Origin: Mesorhizobium_B sp035998495
GTDB taxonomy: Bacteria; Pseudomonadota; Alphaproteobacteria; Rhizobiales; Rhizobiaceae
Direction: 5' to 3'
Assembly (NCBI GenBank): GCA_035998495.1
Contig: DASYHP010000038.1
Span: forward strand, 14,666-78,665
DNA length: 64,000 bases
The translations under genes were made by a program, and so were the position numbers. Shown here piece after piece: positions 1 to 8,933 of this stretch. The notes under the pieces were generated by a model. The model saw only the letters and a program-made list of their open reading frames with translations. It was not told the origin of the DNA and ran no database searches. The first letter of the stretch is position 1; the number at the start of each line of letters is the position of its first letter.

Positions 1-195
1 GATCCCCTGTCGTCGGACGGCGAAACCTATCGCGACCGCATCCTGGCGGCGGGGGGCCGGGCATGGTGGCGCGAGGAGCCGGGCCTGGTGCATGGCTTCC
101 TGCGCGCCCGCCATTCGGTGCGGCGGGCTCGGGAATGCTTTGCCCGCATCGTGGACGCCGTCGGCGCGCTCGGCCGGGGCGAGCAGCCGTTCTGA
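1..195 (+). CDS. alpha/beta-hydrolase (esterase/lipase type), C-terminal fragment
   Basis: This is an open reading frame entering from the left edge and ending at TGA 193-195; only the last 64 residues are present. It carries the pattern of the end of alpha/beta-hydrolase fold-3 (hormone-sensitive-lipase-like) esterases. An Asp-Pro-Leu with a following Asp-Gly lies near the start, an Ala-Gly-Gly sits before the last strand, and an His-Gly-Phe supplies the catalytic His of the triad. The nucleophile elbow and oxyanion motif would lie upstream of the window, so substrate cannot be judged. Assignment rests on the Asp/His geometry and is moderately secure; a related lactonase-like hydrolase is possible. 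Confidence 0.6.
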   Translation, partial: DPLSSDGETYRDRILAAGGRAWWREEPGLVHGFLRARHSVRRARECFARIVDAVGALGRGEQPF

Positions 196-300
196 CGCCC
201 CCGCGTGGAACAAGGCGCGCTCGAACCGTTCGGAAAGGATCATGCGGCAGAACCGGGGGCGGCCCGGCTCCCGCCACAATCCCGTTGTCCCGAGCGACCC

Positions 301-801
301 ATGGTTCAGTTCAGTGCTTCCGCCCTTCGGCATTGCGCCCGAAATCTTCTCGCCGCCTCCGCCTTCGCCGTGCTTGCCGGCTGCGCGGCCTTGCCCGGGC
401 TGTCCGGCGGTTCCGTTTCCGGCGCCGGCGTCCACTCGGCCGAGGCGACGTCGCAACTCGCCGCCTTCCGCCGCGCCCAAGGGCTCGGCCCCTTGAGCCG
501 CGACAGGGCGCTCGACCAAGCCGCGCTCACGCAGGCGCGGCTCATGGCAGGCTCGTCGAGCATGGCGCACACCACGGGGATCGGCCGCAGCTTTTCCGCC
601 CGGATGCGGAATGTCGGCGTCGGCACGGCGGCCGAAAACATCGCGCGCGGGCAGGACAGCGTGGGCGAGGTGCTGGTCACCTGGGAAAACTCGCCGCCGC
701 ATCGGCGCAACATGCTCGACCCTCGCTTCGAAAAATTCGGCTTGGCCTCGGCCACCGACGGGGAGGGCGAGCGCTACTGGGCGCTGGTGCTGGGCAAATA
801 G
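301..801 (+). CDS. CAP (SCP-like) domain lipoprotein
   Basis: The protein has 166 residues. The ATG at 301 is preferred over an in-frame upstream start because it gives a clean N-terminus: basic segment, hydrophobic stretch, then the lipobox Leu-Ala-Gly-Cys, so the mature protein should be a lipid-anchored envelope protein. The rest is a CAP/SCP domain (PF00188): Ala-Ala-Phe-Arg with a Gly-Leu-Gly-Pro-Leu start, a conserved Ala-Glu-Asn-Ile, a Trp-(x)2-Ser-Pro-Pro-His-Arg-(x)2-Met-Leu block, and a terminal Tyr-Trp-Ala-Leu-Val-Leu-Gly. Bacterial CAP proteins are extracytoplasmic, and their biochemical role is mostly unsettled. It converges with the phosphodiesterase-like gene, with only 6 bp between the two stops. 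Confidence 0.85.
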   Translation: MVQFSASALRHCARNLLAASAFAVLAGCAALPGLSGGSVSGAGVHSAEATSQLAAFRRAQGLGPLSRDRALDQAALTQARLMAGSSSMAHTTGIGRSFSARMRNVGVGTAAENIARGQDSVGEVLVTWENSPPHRRNMLDPRFEKFGLASATDGEGERYWALVLGK

Positions 802-807
802 TCTGGA

Positions 808-1647
808 TTATCTCAGGAAAGGCTCGGCTTTCATCGTATGCGGCACTGGCGCGCCGAGGCGTGAAAGAATCGTGGGCGCGAGACTCAACTGGTCGAGCAG
901 CGTGTCAGGCTCGGGGCCGCGGCCCTCACCGAAATAATACAGCGCCACATCCTGCATCTCGTCATCGTGGCCGCCGTGATGGCCTCGGTCCGTCTGGCCG
1001 TGATCGGCCGTCACGATGACCTCAAAACCGTTCTTGCGCCAGCGCGGCAGGAAACCGGCCAGCGCGGAGTCCAGCGTATAGAGCGCGTTGTCCATCTCGA
1101 CCACGCCGTGCCCGAAGCGGTGGCCCATCGAGTCCACCGTGCAGGTGTGCAGGATGCCGTAGTCGATGCCGAAGCGCTCGGTCAGCATGGTCAGCGTGGC
1201 GAACAGGTCCACATCCGACGGGGTCATCTGGTTGAGCCGGTTGTAGCCGGTCATGGTGTGGAAGCGGCCATGGGTGATCGGCCCGCTGGGTTCGTCATAT
1301 TCGATGTCGCGCACGAGATCGAACGGATAGCGGTTGAAGAATTCCGACCAGTAGGAATGGGTGACGGCGCCTGTCTTGCCGCCGGCCTTCGTCGCTTCGG
1401 AAAAGACGTCGGGCAGTTCCACGCGGTGCCGGAACTCGTTGGACGTCACGCCATGAAGCTGCGGCGGCACGCCCGTGTGGATTGACGCGTAGCAGCAGGC
1501 GGAGGTGGACGGCAGCACCGAGCGCATCCGCCACCGCCTCGCCTCGCCGCTTTGCACCCAGCCTTCCATGTTGCCCATGAAAGGCGCCCAGTTCCGCCAG
1601 GGCAGGCCGTCCAGGATGATGAGGAGCAGTTTGCGGGAAAGGGGCAC
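808..1647 (-). CDS. alkaline-phosphatase superfamily / type I phosphodiesterase-like protein
   Basis: The 279-residue protein begins at a GTG codon. It starts with the metal-binding Ile-Leu-Asp-Gly motif of type I phosphodiesterase/nucleotide pyrophosphatases and has a Pro-Ser-Thr-Ser-Ala-Cys region for the nucleophile. A His-(x)8-Gly-His segment and a late Thr-Ala-Asp-His-Gly-Gln motif supply the remaining metal ligands. The set of ligands suggests a phosphate, phosphonate or sulfate ester hydrolase of the two-metal superfamily; the true substrate is unknown. No signal peptide is evident, so it is probably cytoplasmic. It lies 139 bp downstream of the second peptide-binding protein and could be the last gene of that transcription unit. 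Confidence 0.75.
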   Translation of the reverse strand: MPLSRKLLLIILDGLPWRNWAPFMGNMEGWVQSGEARRWRMRSVLPSTSACCYASIHTGVPPQLHGVTSNEFRHRVELPDVFSEATKAGGKTGAVTHSYWSEFFNRYPFDLVRDIEYDEPSGPITHGRFHTMTGYNRLNQMTPSDVDLFATLTMLTERFGIDYGILHTCTVDSMGHRFGHGVVEMDNALYTLDSALAGFLPRWRKNGFEVIVTADHGQTDRGHHGGHDDEMQDVALYYFGEGRGPEPDTLLDQLSLAPTILSRLGAPVPHTMKAEPFLR

Positions 1648-1685
1648 GGGCGCGCTCTGGATCTATGGGTTGAACTCGCCCGTGC
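1644..1685 (-). promoter_or_regulatory. dyad overlapping the GTG start of the phosphodiesterase-like gene
   Basis: A 9-bp perfect inverted repeat (GCACGGGCG at 1644-1652 and CGCCCGTGC at 1677-1685) spans the leader and the GTG start codon at 1645-1647. In the transcript the downstream arm would bury the start codon in a GC-rich stem with a 24-nt loop. This could limit translation or simply be chance in GC-rich DNA. Confidence 0.3.
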
Positions 1686-1786
1686 TTCTATCATCTCCAG
1701 GCCGGCGCCACCCATGCGGAACCGGCTTGGGATGTCCTTCGCGCGCCTGTCCGGCCGAGAGCCGGCAGCGGCCGCGCGAACGGTCC

Positions 1787-3376
1787 TCAGGCGGCCGGGA
1801 GCCAGCACTCGGCGAGCGCATAGCCGTCCATCATCTCGGCCTGCGGGTGCTTCTCAAAACCCTGCACCCTATCGCTGACGGCATCGATGAAGTCGTTGAA
1901 CATGGGCAGGATCAGCCCGCCCTCGTCGCGCACGATGGTCGCCATGTCAGCGTAGATCTGCTTGCGCTTGGCCTCGTCCAGCTCGCCGCGAGCGGCGATC
2001 AGCATCTGGTCGAATTTCTCGTTGAAGAAGCGCGTGTCGTTCCAGTCGGCCTTGGATTGATAGGCGGTCGTGTACATCTGGTCCTGCGTCGGTCGGCCGC
2101 CCCAGTAGGAGGTGCTGAACGGCTGCTTGTTCCACACTTCCGACCAGTAGCCGTCACCCGGCTCGCGCCTAACCTCGATCTGGATGCCGGCCCCCGCGCA
2201 GGCCTGCTGGTAGAGCTGCGCGGCGTCCACCGCGCCGGGGAAGGCGACCTCCGAGGTCCGGAGGAGAATAGGCCCCGAGTGGCCGGACTTTTCGTAATGG
2301 AACTTCGCCTTGTCCGGATCGAACTCGCGCTGCTCCAGTTCGGTGAAGAGCGGATAGGCCGCACTGATCGGGAAATCGTTCCCCACGGAACCATAGCCCA
2401 AAAGGATCTTGTCCAGCATCTCCTGCCGGTTCATCGCGTACTTCAGCGCGAGCCTGAGGTCGTTGTTGTCGAAAGGCGCGGTGTTGCAGTGCATGATGAA
2501 CACGTAGTGGCCGCGGCCCGACACGTTCTGGATCACCACGCCCGGCAGCCGCTTCACGAGATCGACGACCTTGGGCTCCACCCGGTTGATCATGTGAACT
2601 TGGCCGCTTTGGAGCGCTGCCGTGCGCGCCGTGGTGTCGTTGACCACGATGATCTCCACCTGGTCGACGAAGCCCATCTTTCCTGCGTCCCAGAAATTGG
2701 CGAAGCGCTCACCGCCATAGCGCACGCCCGGCTCGTTGACCGAAACCTTGTAGGGGCCTGCGCTGATGCCCGCCGCCGGGTCATCCTTGCCGCCGTTCGG
2801 CTGGATCACGAGATGGTAGTCGGCCATCAGATAGGGGAAGTCGGCGTTGGGCTCGGCCAACGTGATGACCACGTTCTTGCCGTCCACCTTCATGGACTCG
2901 ATGCCCGTGAGCACGCCCAGCGCGCCGGACTGCGACTTCTCGTCGGCATGCCGTTCCAAGGTGGCGAGGACGTCCTCGGCCGTCACCGTCTTGCCATTGT
3001 GGAACTCGACGCCGTCCCGGATCTTCATGGTCCAGATTCTTGCGTCGTCCGATGCGCCGATCTCTTCCGCGATGCGGTTCTCAAGCCCACCGTCCTGCGA
3101 CAGGCGCACCAGGAATTCGCCCCATTGCTTGCAGAAGTTGAAGGGCACTTGGCTGAGGTTCAGCGCGGGGTCGAGCGAGTTGGTGGACTCGCCGCCTTGA
3201 AGGCCGGCCTTGAGGATGCCGCCCCGCACCGGCCCTTGCGCGCGCACCGCCGACGTCAGAAGCATGTTGGCGAACGCCGCCGAAACGCCTAACGCGGCGG
3301 CCCTCCCTAGAAATTCGCGCCGGCTGATCCGGCCCGCCGCCGCCTGGCGGCTCCAGTGGTTGATTTCGCCCGACAT
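1787..3376 (-). CDS. ABC transporter peptide-type substrate-binding protein (family 5), copy 1
   Basis: The protein has 529 residues. Start is the ATG at 3376 with a GGGAGGA Shine-Dalgarno upstream. The N-terminus has a twin-arginine signal (Ser-Arg-Arg-Glu-Phe-Leu-Gly) followed by a hydrophobic stretch ending Val-Arg-Ala-Gln, so export is probably by Tat. The mature part is a solute-binding protein family 5 (SBP_bac_5) domain, with the usual Leu-Asp-Pro-Ala start and a Phe-His-Asn-Gly-Lys block. It binds peptides or related amides for import by the permease/ATPase genes just upstream. It is strikingly similar to the binding protein at 7302-8885, with long identical blocks, so the two arose by duplication and probably share the single transporter. 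Confidence 0.92.
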   Translation of the reverse strand: MSGEINHWSRQAAAGRISRREFLGRAAALGVSAAFANMLLTSAVRAQGPVRGGILKAGLQGGESTNSLDPALNLSQVPFNFCKQWGEFLVRLSQDGGLENRIAEEIGASDDARIWTMKIRDGVEFHNGKTVTAEDVLATLERHADEKSQSGALGVLTGIESMKVDGKNVVITLAEPNADFPYLMADYHLVIQPNGGKDDPAAGISAGPYKVSVNEPGVRYGGERFANFWDAGKMGFVDQVEIIVVNDTTARTAALQSGQVHMINRVEPKVVDLVKRLPGVVIQNVSGRGHYVFIMHCNTAPFDNNDLRLALKYAMNRQEMLDKILLGYGSVGNDFPISAAYPLFTELEQREFDPDKAKFHYEKSGHSGPILLRTSEVAFPGAVDAAQLYQQACAGAGIQIEVRREPGDGYWSEVWNKQPFSTSYWGGRPTQDQMYTTAYQSKADWNDTRFFNEKFDQMLIAARGELDEAKRKQIYADMATIVRDEGGLILPMFNDFIDAVSDRVQGFEKHPQAEMMDGYALAECWLPAA

Positions 3377-3542
3377 CACGCTTCCTCCCGGATTTATCGT
3401 TCTCGATCATCTAGCGACGGCATGTGACCTTCGCATGTCAAGCCAGGATGTTAGACGGCTTTCAATGCGCGCCCGCGTACCATCCTGTTCGGCGGTTCTC
3501 GGACGTTCCGTGGCAAGCGGCGCTCAGCCGCCCGATTTTCGG

Positions 3543-5213
3543 TCAGTTGCCCGCGCTCTGCATGCGCCGGCCGGCGATGGCCTGCTCCAGCCAGCCCTGC
3601 TCCATCTCGGGCACGGAGCGCAGGAGAAGGTCGGTGTAGGCGTCGAAGGGCGGCGAGAGCACCTGGCTCTTCGGCCCGTAGCGCACCACCTCGCCGCGCA
3701 ACATCACGGCGATGGCGTCGGCGATGCCGCGAACGGTCGCCAGATCATGCGTGATGAAGAGGTAGGCGACCTGCTCCTCGGCCTGCAGCCCCAGCAGGAG
3801 CTTCAGGATGCCGTTGGCCACCAGCGGGTCGAGCGCGCTCGTCACCTCGTCGCAGATGATGAGCTTCGGCTTGGCGGCGAGCGCGCGGGCGATCGCCACG
3901 CGCTGCTTCTGGCCGCCGGAAAGCTCGGCCGGGTAGCGGTTCGCGAAGCCGCGATTGAGTTCGATCTTCTCCAAGAGTTCGGTCACGCGCCGCTCGCGCT
4001 CCGCCCCGCGCAGGCCGAAATAGAATTCGAGCGGCCGGCCGATGATGGTGCCGACGGTCTGCCGCGGGTTCATGGCGACATCCGCCATCTGGTAGATCAT
4101 CTGAAGCTCGCGCAAGTCGTCCTTCTTGCGATCCACGAGGCGCGCCGGCAGCTCCCGCCCGGCAAAGCGGACGGTGCCGGACTGCGGCGGCAGGAGCCCG
4201 GTGATGGCGCGCGCCAGCGTGGATTTTCCCGAGCCCGACTCGCCCACGACAGCCAAGGTCTGGCCGGCGCACAAGGCCACGGAGACATTTTTCAACACCT
4301 TCACCGCGCCGCCGCCATAGGCCGCGGTCACATTTTTCACGGTGAGCAGCGGCTCGGCCTGCGGCGGCTTTTCCTGGTGCTGGAGGTCGTGCGCGGCCAC
4401 GAGCGCCTGCGTGTAGGCCTCGTGGGGCCGGTGGATGACCTGCCCGGTGTCTCCCTCCTCGACGAGCTTGCCGTGGCGCAGGACCATGATGCGGTCGGCC
4501 ACCTGCGCCACCACGGCGAGGTCGTGCGTGATGTAGAGCGCCGCCACGCCCGTGTCGCGGATCGCCTCCTTGATGGCGGCGAGCACGTCGATCTGCGTGG
4601 TCACGTCGAGCGCGGTGGTCGGCTCGTCGAACACGATCAGGTCGGGTTTCGGGCAGAGCGCCATCGCCGTCATCACGCGCTGGAGCTGTCCGCCCGAGAC
4701 CTGGTGGGGGAAGCGCTCGCCGATCCGCTCGGGGTCGGGCAGGCTGAGCTTGCGAAACAGCGCCACCGCGCGCTTCTCGGCGTCCGCGCGGCCCATGACG
4801 CCGTGCCGGATGGTCGCCTCCACCACCTGGTCCATCAGCTTGTGGGCGGGGTTGAAGGCGGCCGCCGCCGACTGCGCGACATAGGTCACCTCGCGCCCGC
4901 GCAGGCGGCGAAAGCCTTTCGGGCCTTCCTCCAGGATGTCGCGGCCGTTGAGCCGCACCTCGCCGCCCACGATCCGGGCGCCGCCGCGGCCATAGCCCAA
5001 TGGCGACAGGCCGATCGTGGACTTGCCCGCGCCCGACTCGCCGATCAGGCCCAGCACCTTGCCCTGTTCGAGCGTCAGCGAAACGTCATCGACGATCGTG
5101 ACCGTGCGCGGCGGCTCGCCGGGCGGGTAGCTCGTCGCCTCGATGCGCAGGTTGCGGATGTCGAGCAGCGGCGCCGCGCCTGCCGCGGGGCGGGAGGCGG
5201 GCCGGTCAAGCAT
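3543..5213 (-). CDS. dipeptide-type ABC transporter, fused double ATPase (DppD-DppF-like)
   Basis: This 556-residue cytoplasmic protein contains two complete ATP-binding cassettes. The first has Walker A Gly-Glu-Ser-Gly-Ala-Gly-Lys-Ser near residue 60, signature Val-Ser-Gly-Gly-Gln and Walker B ending Phe-Asp-Glu-Pro. The second has Gly-Glu-Ser-Gly-Ser-Gly-Lys-Ser near residue 325, signature Leu-Ser-Gly-Gly-Gln and Walker B ending Cys-Asp-Glu-Val. In the Dpp/Opp family the two ATPases are usually separate genes; here one chain supplies both. It energises import by the adjacent permeases, and its start overlaps the end of the DppC-like gene by 8 bp, indicating translational coupling. The Val in place of the usual Pro after the second Walker B Glu is a minor variation. 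Confidence 0.93.
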   Translation of the reverse strand: MLDRPASRPAAGAAPLLDIRNLRIEATSYPPGEPPRTVTIVDDVSLTLEQGKVLGLIGESGAGKSTIGLSPLGYGRGGARIVGGEVRLNGRDILEEGPKGFRRLRGREVTYVAQSAAAAFNPAHKLMDQVVEATIRHGVMGRADAEKRAVALFRKLSLPDPERIGERFPHQVSGGQLQRVMTAMALCPKPDLIVFDEPTTALDVTTQIDVLAAIKEAIRDTGVAALYITHDLAVVAQVADRIMVLRHGKLVEEGDTGQVIHRPHEAYTQALVAAHDLQHQEKPPQAEPLLTVKNVTAAYGGGAVKVLKNVSVALCAGQTLAVVGESGSGKSTLARAITGLLPPQSGTVRFAGRELPARLVDRKKDDLRELQMIYQMADVAMNPRQTVGTIIGRPLEFYFGLRGAERERRVTELLEKIELNRGFANRYPAELSGGQKQRVAIARALAAKPKLIICDEVTSALDPLVANGILKLLLGLQAEEQVAYLFITHDLATVRGIADAIAVMLRGEVVRYGPKSQVLSPPFDAYTDLLLRSVPEMEQGWLEQAIAGRRMQSAGN

Positions 5214-6036
5214 GGCCGCGCCCGCCCTTGAGGCTTGAGGTGCGGTTCAAGATCCAATCCGCCACGAGATTGACGGAGATGGCGAGCACCGAGATCGCCG
5301 CGGCCGGGATCAGGGCGGCGGGGATGCCGAACACGATGCCCTCCTTGTTCTCCTTGACCATGCCGCCCCAGTCGGCCTCGGGCGGCTGCACGCCGAGCCC
5401 CAGGAAGGAGAGGGCGGAAAGGAACAGCACGGCGTAGATGAAGCGCAGGCCGAGCTCCGACACGAGCGGCGACAGCGCATTGGGCAGGATTTCCCGGAAG
5501 ATGATCCAGCCCGAGCCTTCGCCGCGCAGCTTCGCCGCCTCCACGAAGTCCATGACGTTGATGTCGGCGGCGACCGCGCGGGCCAGGCGATAAACGCGCG
5601 TGGCGTCAAGGATGCCCATGACGAGGATCAGCGTCAGAACCGTGGATGGCAGCACCGAAAGCACCACCAGCCCGAAGATCAGGGTCGGGATCGCCATGAG
5701 CAGGTCCACGAAGCGCGACAGGCCCGTGTCGAGCCAGCCGCCCACCACCGCGGCCAGGAAACCCAGAACCGAGCCCAGCCCGAAGGAGAGCGCGGTCGCG
5801 AGCGCGGCGATCAGAATGGTCGTGCGCGCGCCATAGATCATGCGCGACAGGAGATCGCGGCCGAGATTGTCGGTGCCGAGCCAGAAATTCTCGCTCGCCG
5901 GCTCCCACACGCCGCCGACGATCTCGCCCATGCCGTAGGGCGCGATGACCGGCGCGAAGACGGCGGCGAACAAGAACAGCGCCGTCATCACGAGGCCGAG
6001 CGCCGCGCCCGCCGGGATGCCTTTGACGCTAAGCAT
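5206..6036 (-). CDS. ABC transporter permease, DppC-like
   Basis: The 276-residue integral membrane protein has an N-terminal hydrophobic anchor, the conserved Leu-Gly-Thr-Asp-(x)2-Gly-Arg-Asp-(x)2-Ser-Arg block of DppC/OppC permeases after the first helix, and further membrane segments. Near residues 190-200 it carries the EAA-loop pattern Glu-Ala-Ala-(x)n-Gly that contacts the ATPase. It forms the inner-membrane channel with the DppB-like gene 9 bp upstream and precedes the ATPase with an 8-bp overlap. The substrate class is peptide-like by family; the exact substrate is unknown. Confidence 0.92.
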   Translation of the reverse strand: MLSVKGIPAGAALGLVMTALFLFAAVFAPVIAPYGMGEIVGGVWEPASENFWLGTDNLGRDLLSRMIYGARTTILIAALATALSFGLGSVLGFLAAVVGGWLDTGLSRFVDLLMAIPTLIFGLVVLSVLPSTVLTLILVMGILDATRVYRLARAVAADINVMDFVEAAKLRGEGSGWIIFREILPNALSPLVSELGLRFIYAVLFLSALSFLGLGVQPPEADWGGMVKENKEGIVFGIPAALIPAAAISVLAISVNLVADWILNRTSSLKGGRGHA

Positions 6037-6045
6037 GGGCTCGCC

Positions 6046-7098
6046 TCATCGCGGGTGCCTCAGGCGCGGGTTGGCGACGATGGCCGCGATGTCGGCCACG
6101 ATGTTCATGGTGATGTAGACGGCGGCGAAGATCAGCCCCACCGCCTGCACCACCGGCACGTCGCGCTTGGACACGTGATCCACGAGATACTGGCCCATGC
6201 CGGGATAAACGAAGATCACCTCGATCACCACCACGCCGACCACGAGGAAGGCGAGGTTCAGCATGACCACGTTGACGATGGGGGCGATGGCGTTCGGGAA
6301 GGCGTGGCGGCGGATGATGGTGAACTGCGACAGGCCCTTGAGCTCGGCCGTCTCGATATAGGCGGACTGCATCACGTTCAGGATCGCCGCCCGCGTCATG
6401 CGCATCATATGCGCGAGCACGACCAGCGTCAGCGCCGCCGCGGGCAGGGCGATGGCCTGCATGCGGCTCCAAAACGGCATGCCGTCATAAACCGTGGAGA
6501 TCGCCGGGAACCAGGGCATCGCCATCCAGGCCTGCGGCACGGCGAAGAAGAAGACGAGCAGATAGCCGATGAAGAATTCCGGCAGGCTCGTGGAAGCGAG
6601 CGCGAGGCCCGAGATCGCCTTGTCCACCCAGCCGTTGCGGTAGCGCACCGCGAGCAGGCCCAGGATGATGGCGAGCGGAATCGAGACGAACGCCGCCCAG
6701 AAGGCCAGGAACAGGGTGTTGCCAAGGCGCGGGAGAAGGGCCGAGGCGATGTCCTGGCGCGAGGAGAGCGCCGTGCCGAGATCGCCGGTCAGAACGCCGC
6801 CCAGCCATTGGAAGTACCGGACATAGGCCGGCTGGTTGAGGCCGAGCTCCTCGCGCAGATTGGCCAGCGCCTGCGGGGTGGCCGACTGGCCGAGGATCGA
6901 CTGCGCCACGTCGCCGGGCAGGATCTGCGTGCCCGCGAAGATCAGCACGGACACGGCGAACAGAAGCAGGATGCCCTGGCCGACGCGCTTCAGGATCAGC
7001 CGCAGGATGGGAGAGGCTGGGCGGCGGCCCGCATCGGCCGCCGGCGGCGCGGAAGCGTCCGAAAGCGCGGCGGAAGAGATGGCGTTCTGCTCAGCCAT
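6046..7098 (-). CDS. ABC transporter permease, DppB-like
   Basis: This 350-residue protein starts at ATG 7098 behind a GGGAG ribosome site. It has an extended hydrophilic N-terminus of about 35 residues, rich in Ala, Ser and Pro. The typical DppB layout follows: first helix, then Leu-Pro-Gly-Asp, then five more helices with the Glu-Thr-Ala-(x)3-Gly-Leu coupling loop near residue 250. It pairs with the DppC-like permease. Homologues usually begin close to the first helix, so the N-terminal extension is slightly longer than the norm. The gene is separated from the upstream binding-protein gene by about 200 bp, in which no terminator is obvious. Confidence 0.92.
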   Translation of the reverse strand: MAEQNAISSAALSDASAPPAADAGRRPASPILRLILKRVGQGILLLFAVSVLIFAGTQILPGDVAQSILGQSATPQALANLREELGLNQPAYVRYFQWLGGVLTGDLGTALSSRQDIASALLPRLGNTLFLAFWAAFVSIPLAIILGLLAVRYRNGWVDKAISGLALASTSLPEFFIGYLLVFFFAVPQAWMAMPWFPAISTVYDGMPFWSRMQAIALPAAALTLVVLAHMMRMTRAAILNVMQSAYIETAELKGLSQFTIIRRHAFPNAIAPIVNVVMLNLAFLVVGVVVIEVIFVYPGMGQYLVDHVSKRDVPVVQAVGLIFAAVYITMNIVADIAAIVANPRLRHPR

Positions 7099-7301
7099 TC
7101 ACACTCCCGATCTTCCCGCCACCCAGAAGTCCTCGTCCGAGAGCCATCATGAGGCCAAGCGTGAAGGGATCGCAAGGCTTCTTTCATGCCGCCCGCCCGT
7201 TCTTCTCCCTGTCGCGGGCTTTCAACCCTTCCCGCCGGGAACGAACGGACCCGCGTGGAGCGCGGGCCCGCCGATCGCCTGGTGTCCCGGCGGCGCGGGG
7301 A

Positions 7302-8885
7302 TCAGGATTGCAGCCAGCACTTGGACAGCGCGTAGCCACCCATCATCTCCTGGTTGCCGTCCGGCACCCAGCCGGCAACGCGCGCGGAATGCGCGTCGAT
7401 GAAGTCGTTGAACATGGGCACGATGACGCCGCCCTCCGCGTGGAGGATCAGGTTCATCTCCCGATACAGCTCCTTGCGCTTCTCGGGGTCGAGCTGGGCG
7501 CGGGCCTCGAACAGCAATTTGTCGAAGCGCTCGTTGAAGAATCGCGTGTCGTTCCAGTCGGCCTTGGAATAGTAGGCCGTCGAGAACATCTGGTCCTGCG
7601 TCGGCCGCCCGCCCCAATAGGAGGTCGAGAATGGCTGCTTGTTCCAGACCTCCGACCAGTAGCCGTCGCCGGGTTCCCGGCGCACTTCCACGGTGATTCC
7701 GGCCTGCGCGCAGGACTGCTGATAGAGCTGGGCCGCATCGATCGCGCCGGGAAAGGCGACGTCGGAGGTGCGCAGCAGGACCGGCCCCGAATGGCCGGAC
7801 TTCGTGTAGTGGAACTTCGCCTTCTCCGGATCGAACGCCCGCTGCGGCAGCTCGGTGAACAAGGGATAGGCGGCGTTGATCGGCGTGTCGTTGCCGACCG
7901 AGCCATAGCCCTGGAGGATGGTCTTCACCATCTCCTCGCGATTCATCGCGTATTTCAGCGCGAGCCGCAGATCGTTGTTGTCGAAGGGCGCGGTGTTGCA
8001 ATGGGCGATGAACACGTAGTGCCCCTTGCCGGCCACGTTCTGGACGACCACGCCGGGCAGCCGCTTGACGAGATCCACCACCTTGGGCTCCACGCGGTTG
8101 ATCATGTCGACTTGGCCGCTCTGAAGGGCGGCGGTGCGTGCGGTGGTGTCGTTGACCACGATGATCTCGATCCCGTCGGCGAAGCCGCGATCGTCGCGCC
8201 AGTAATTCGCGAAACGCTCGCCGCCATGCCGCACGCCGGGCTCATTCACCGTGACGCGGTAGGGGCCGGTGCCGATGCCGGCGGCGGGATCGTCCTTGCC
8301 GCCGTTCGGCTGGATCATCAAGTGATAGTCGTCCAGGAGATAAGGCAGGTCGGCGTTCGGCTCGCGGAGCGTGAACACGACCGTGTCGCCGTCCGCCCGG
8401 ACGGATTCGATGCCGCCCATGATGCCGAGCGCGCCCGACTGCGACTCCTCGTTGGAATGCCGCTCCATGGTGGCGACCACGTCGGCGGGCTCGAGCGTCT
8501 TGCCGTTGTGGAACTCCACGCCTTTGCGGATCTTGAAGGTCCAGACCTTGGCGTCGTCGGAGGCGCCCCATTCCTCGGCCAAGGCCGGATTGACCTCGCC
8601 TTCCGGTGAAAGCTGCACGAGCTGCTCGCCCCACTGACGCCCGAAGAAGTAAGGCACCTGGCTCGCCCAGGTGGCGGGGTCCAGGCTGTCGGTGGACGCG
8701 CCGCCCTGCATGCCGGCCCGCAAGACGCCGCCGCGCTGGGGTGTCTGCGCCAGCGCGGCTGTGCTCAGAAGCGTGTTGGCGAAAGCCGCCGAGACGCCCA
8801 GCGCCGAGGCCCGACCCAGAAAGTCGCGCCGGCTCAGCCGGCCGGCCAACACGCGGCGGCTCAAGAAGTTCAGTTCATCCGACAT
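7302..8885 (-). CDS. ABC transporter peptide-type substrate-binding protein (family 5), copy 2
   Basis: The protein has 527 residues. The ATG at 8885 is chosen over an in-frame TTG at 8897 because it has a GGGG-type ribosome site at suitable distance and aligns with copy 1. It carries a Tat signal (Ser-Arg-Arg-Asp-Phe-Leu-Gly) and a hydrophobic stretch ending Ala-Leu-Ala-Gln. The body is an SBP_bac_5 domain with the Phe-His-Asn-Gly-Lys block. Long stretches in the C-terminal half are identical to copy 1 at 1787-3376; differences cluster in the N-terminal third and the last 60 residues. It lies between the CocE-like hydrolase and the permeases, the usual place for the main binding protein of the cassette. 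Confidence 0.92.
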   Translation of the reverse strand: MSDELNFLSRRVLAGRLSRRDFLGRASALGVSAAFANTLLSTAALAQTPQRGGVLRAGMQGGASTDSLDPATWASQVPYFFGRQWGEQLVQLSPEGEVNPALAEEWGASDDAKVWTFKIRKGVEFHNGKTLEPADVVATMERHSNEESQSGALGIMGGIESVRADGDTVVFTLREPNADLPYLLDDYHLMIQPNGGKDDPAAGIGTGPYRVTVNEPGVRHGGERFANYWRDDRGFADGIEIIVVNDTTARTAALQSGQVDMINRVEPKVVDLVKRLPGVVVQNVAGKGHYVFIAHCNTAPFDNNDLRLALKYAMNREEMVKTILQGYGSVGNDTPINAAYPLFTELPQRAFDPEKAKFHYTKSGHSGPVLLRTSDVAFPGAIDAAQLYQQSCAQAGITVEVRREPGDGYWSEVWNKQPFSTSYWGGRPTQDQMFSTAYYSKADWNDTRFFNERFDKLLFEARAQLDPEKRKELYREMNLILHAEGGVIVPMFNDFIDAHSARVAGWVPDGNQEMMGGYALSKCWLQS

Positions 8886-8933
8886 TTCGTTCCCCAAATG
8901 GTTGTTGTGAAAGGACGAAGGAAAATTTCAGGG

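Noticed and set aside
1505..3292. 595-codon plus-strand frame opposite the binding protein copy 1
   Set aside because: Composition (Val, His, Asp, Arg heavy) is that of a reverse-complement shadow, and the minus strand has a convincing protein with signal peptide.
3210..5231. 673-codon open frame on the plus strand opposite the ABC ATPase gene
   Set aside because: It is antisense to a gene with clear Walker and signature motifs, is rich in His, Arg, Leu and Asp as expected of a GC-rich shadow frame, and has no domain pattern.
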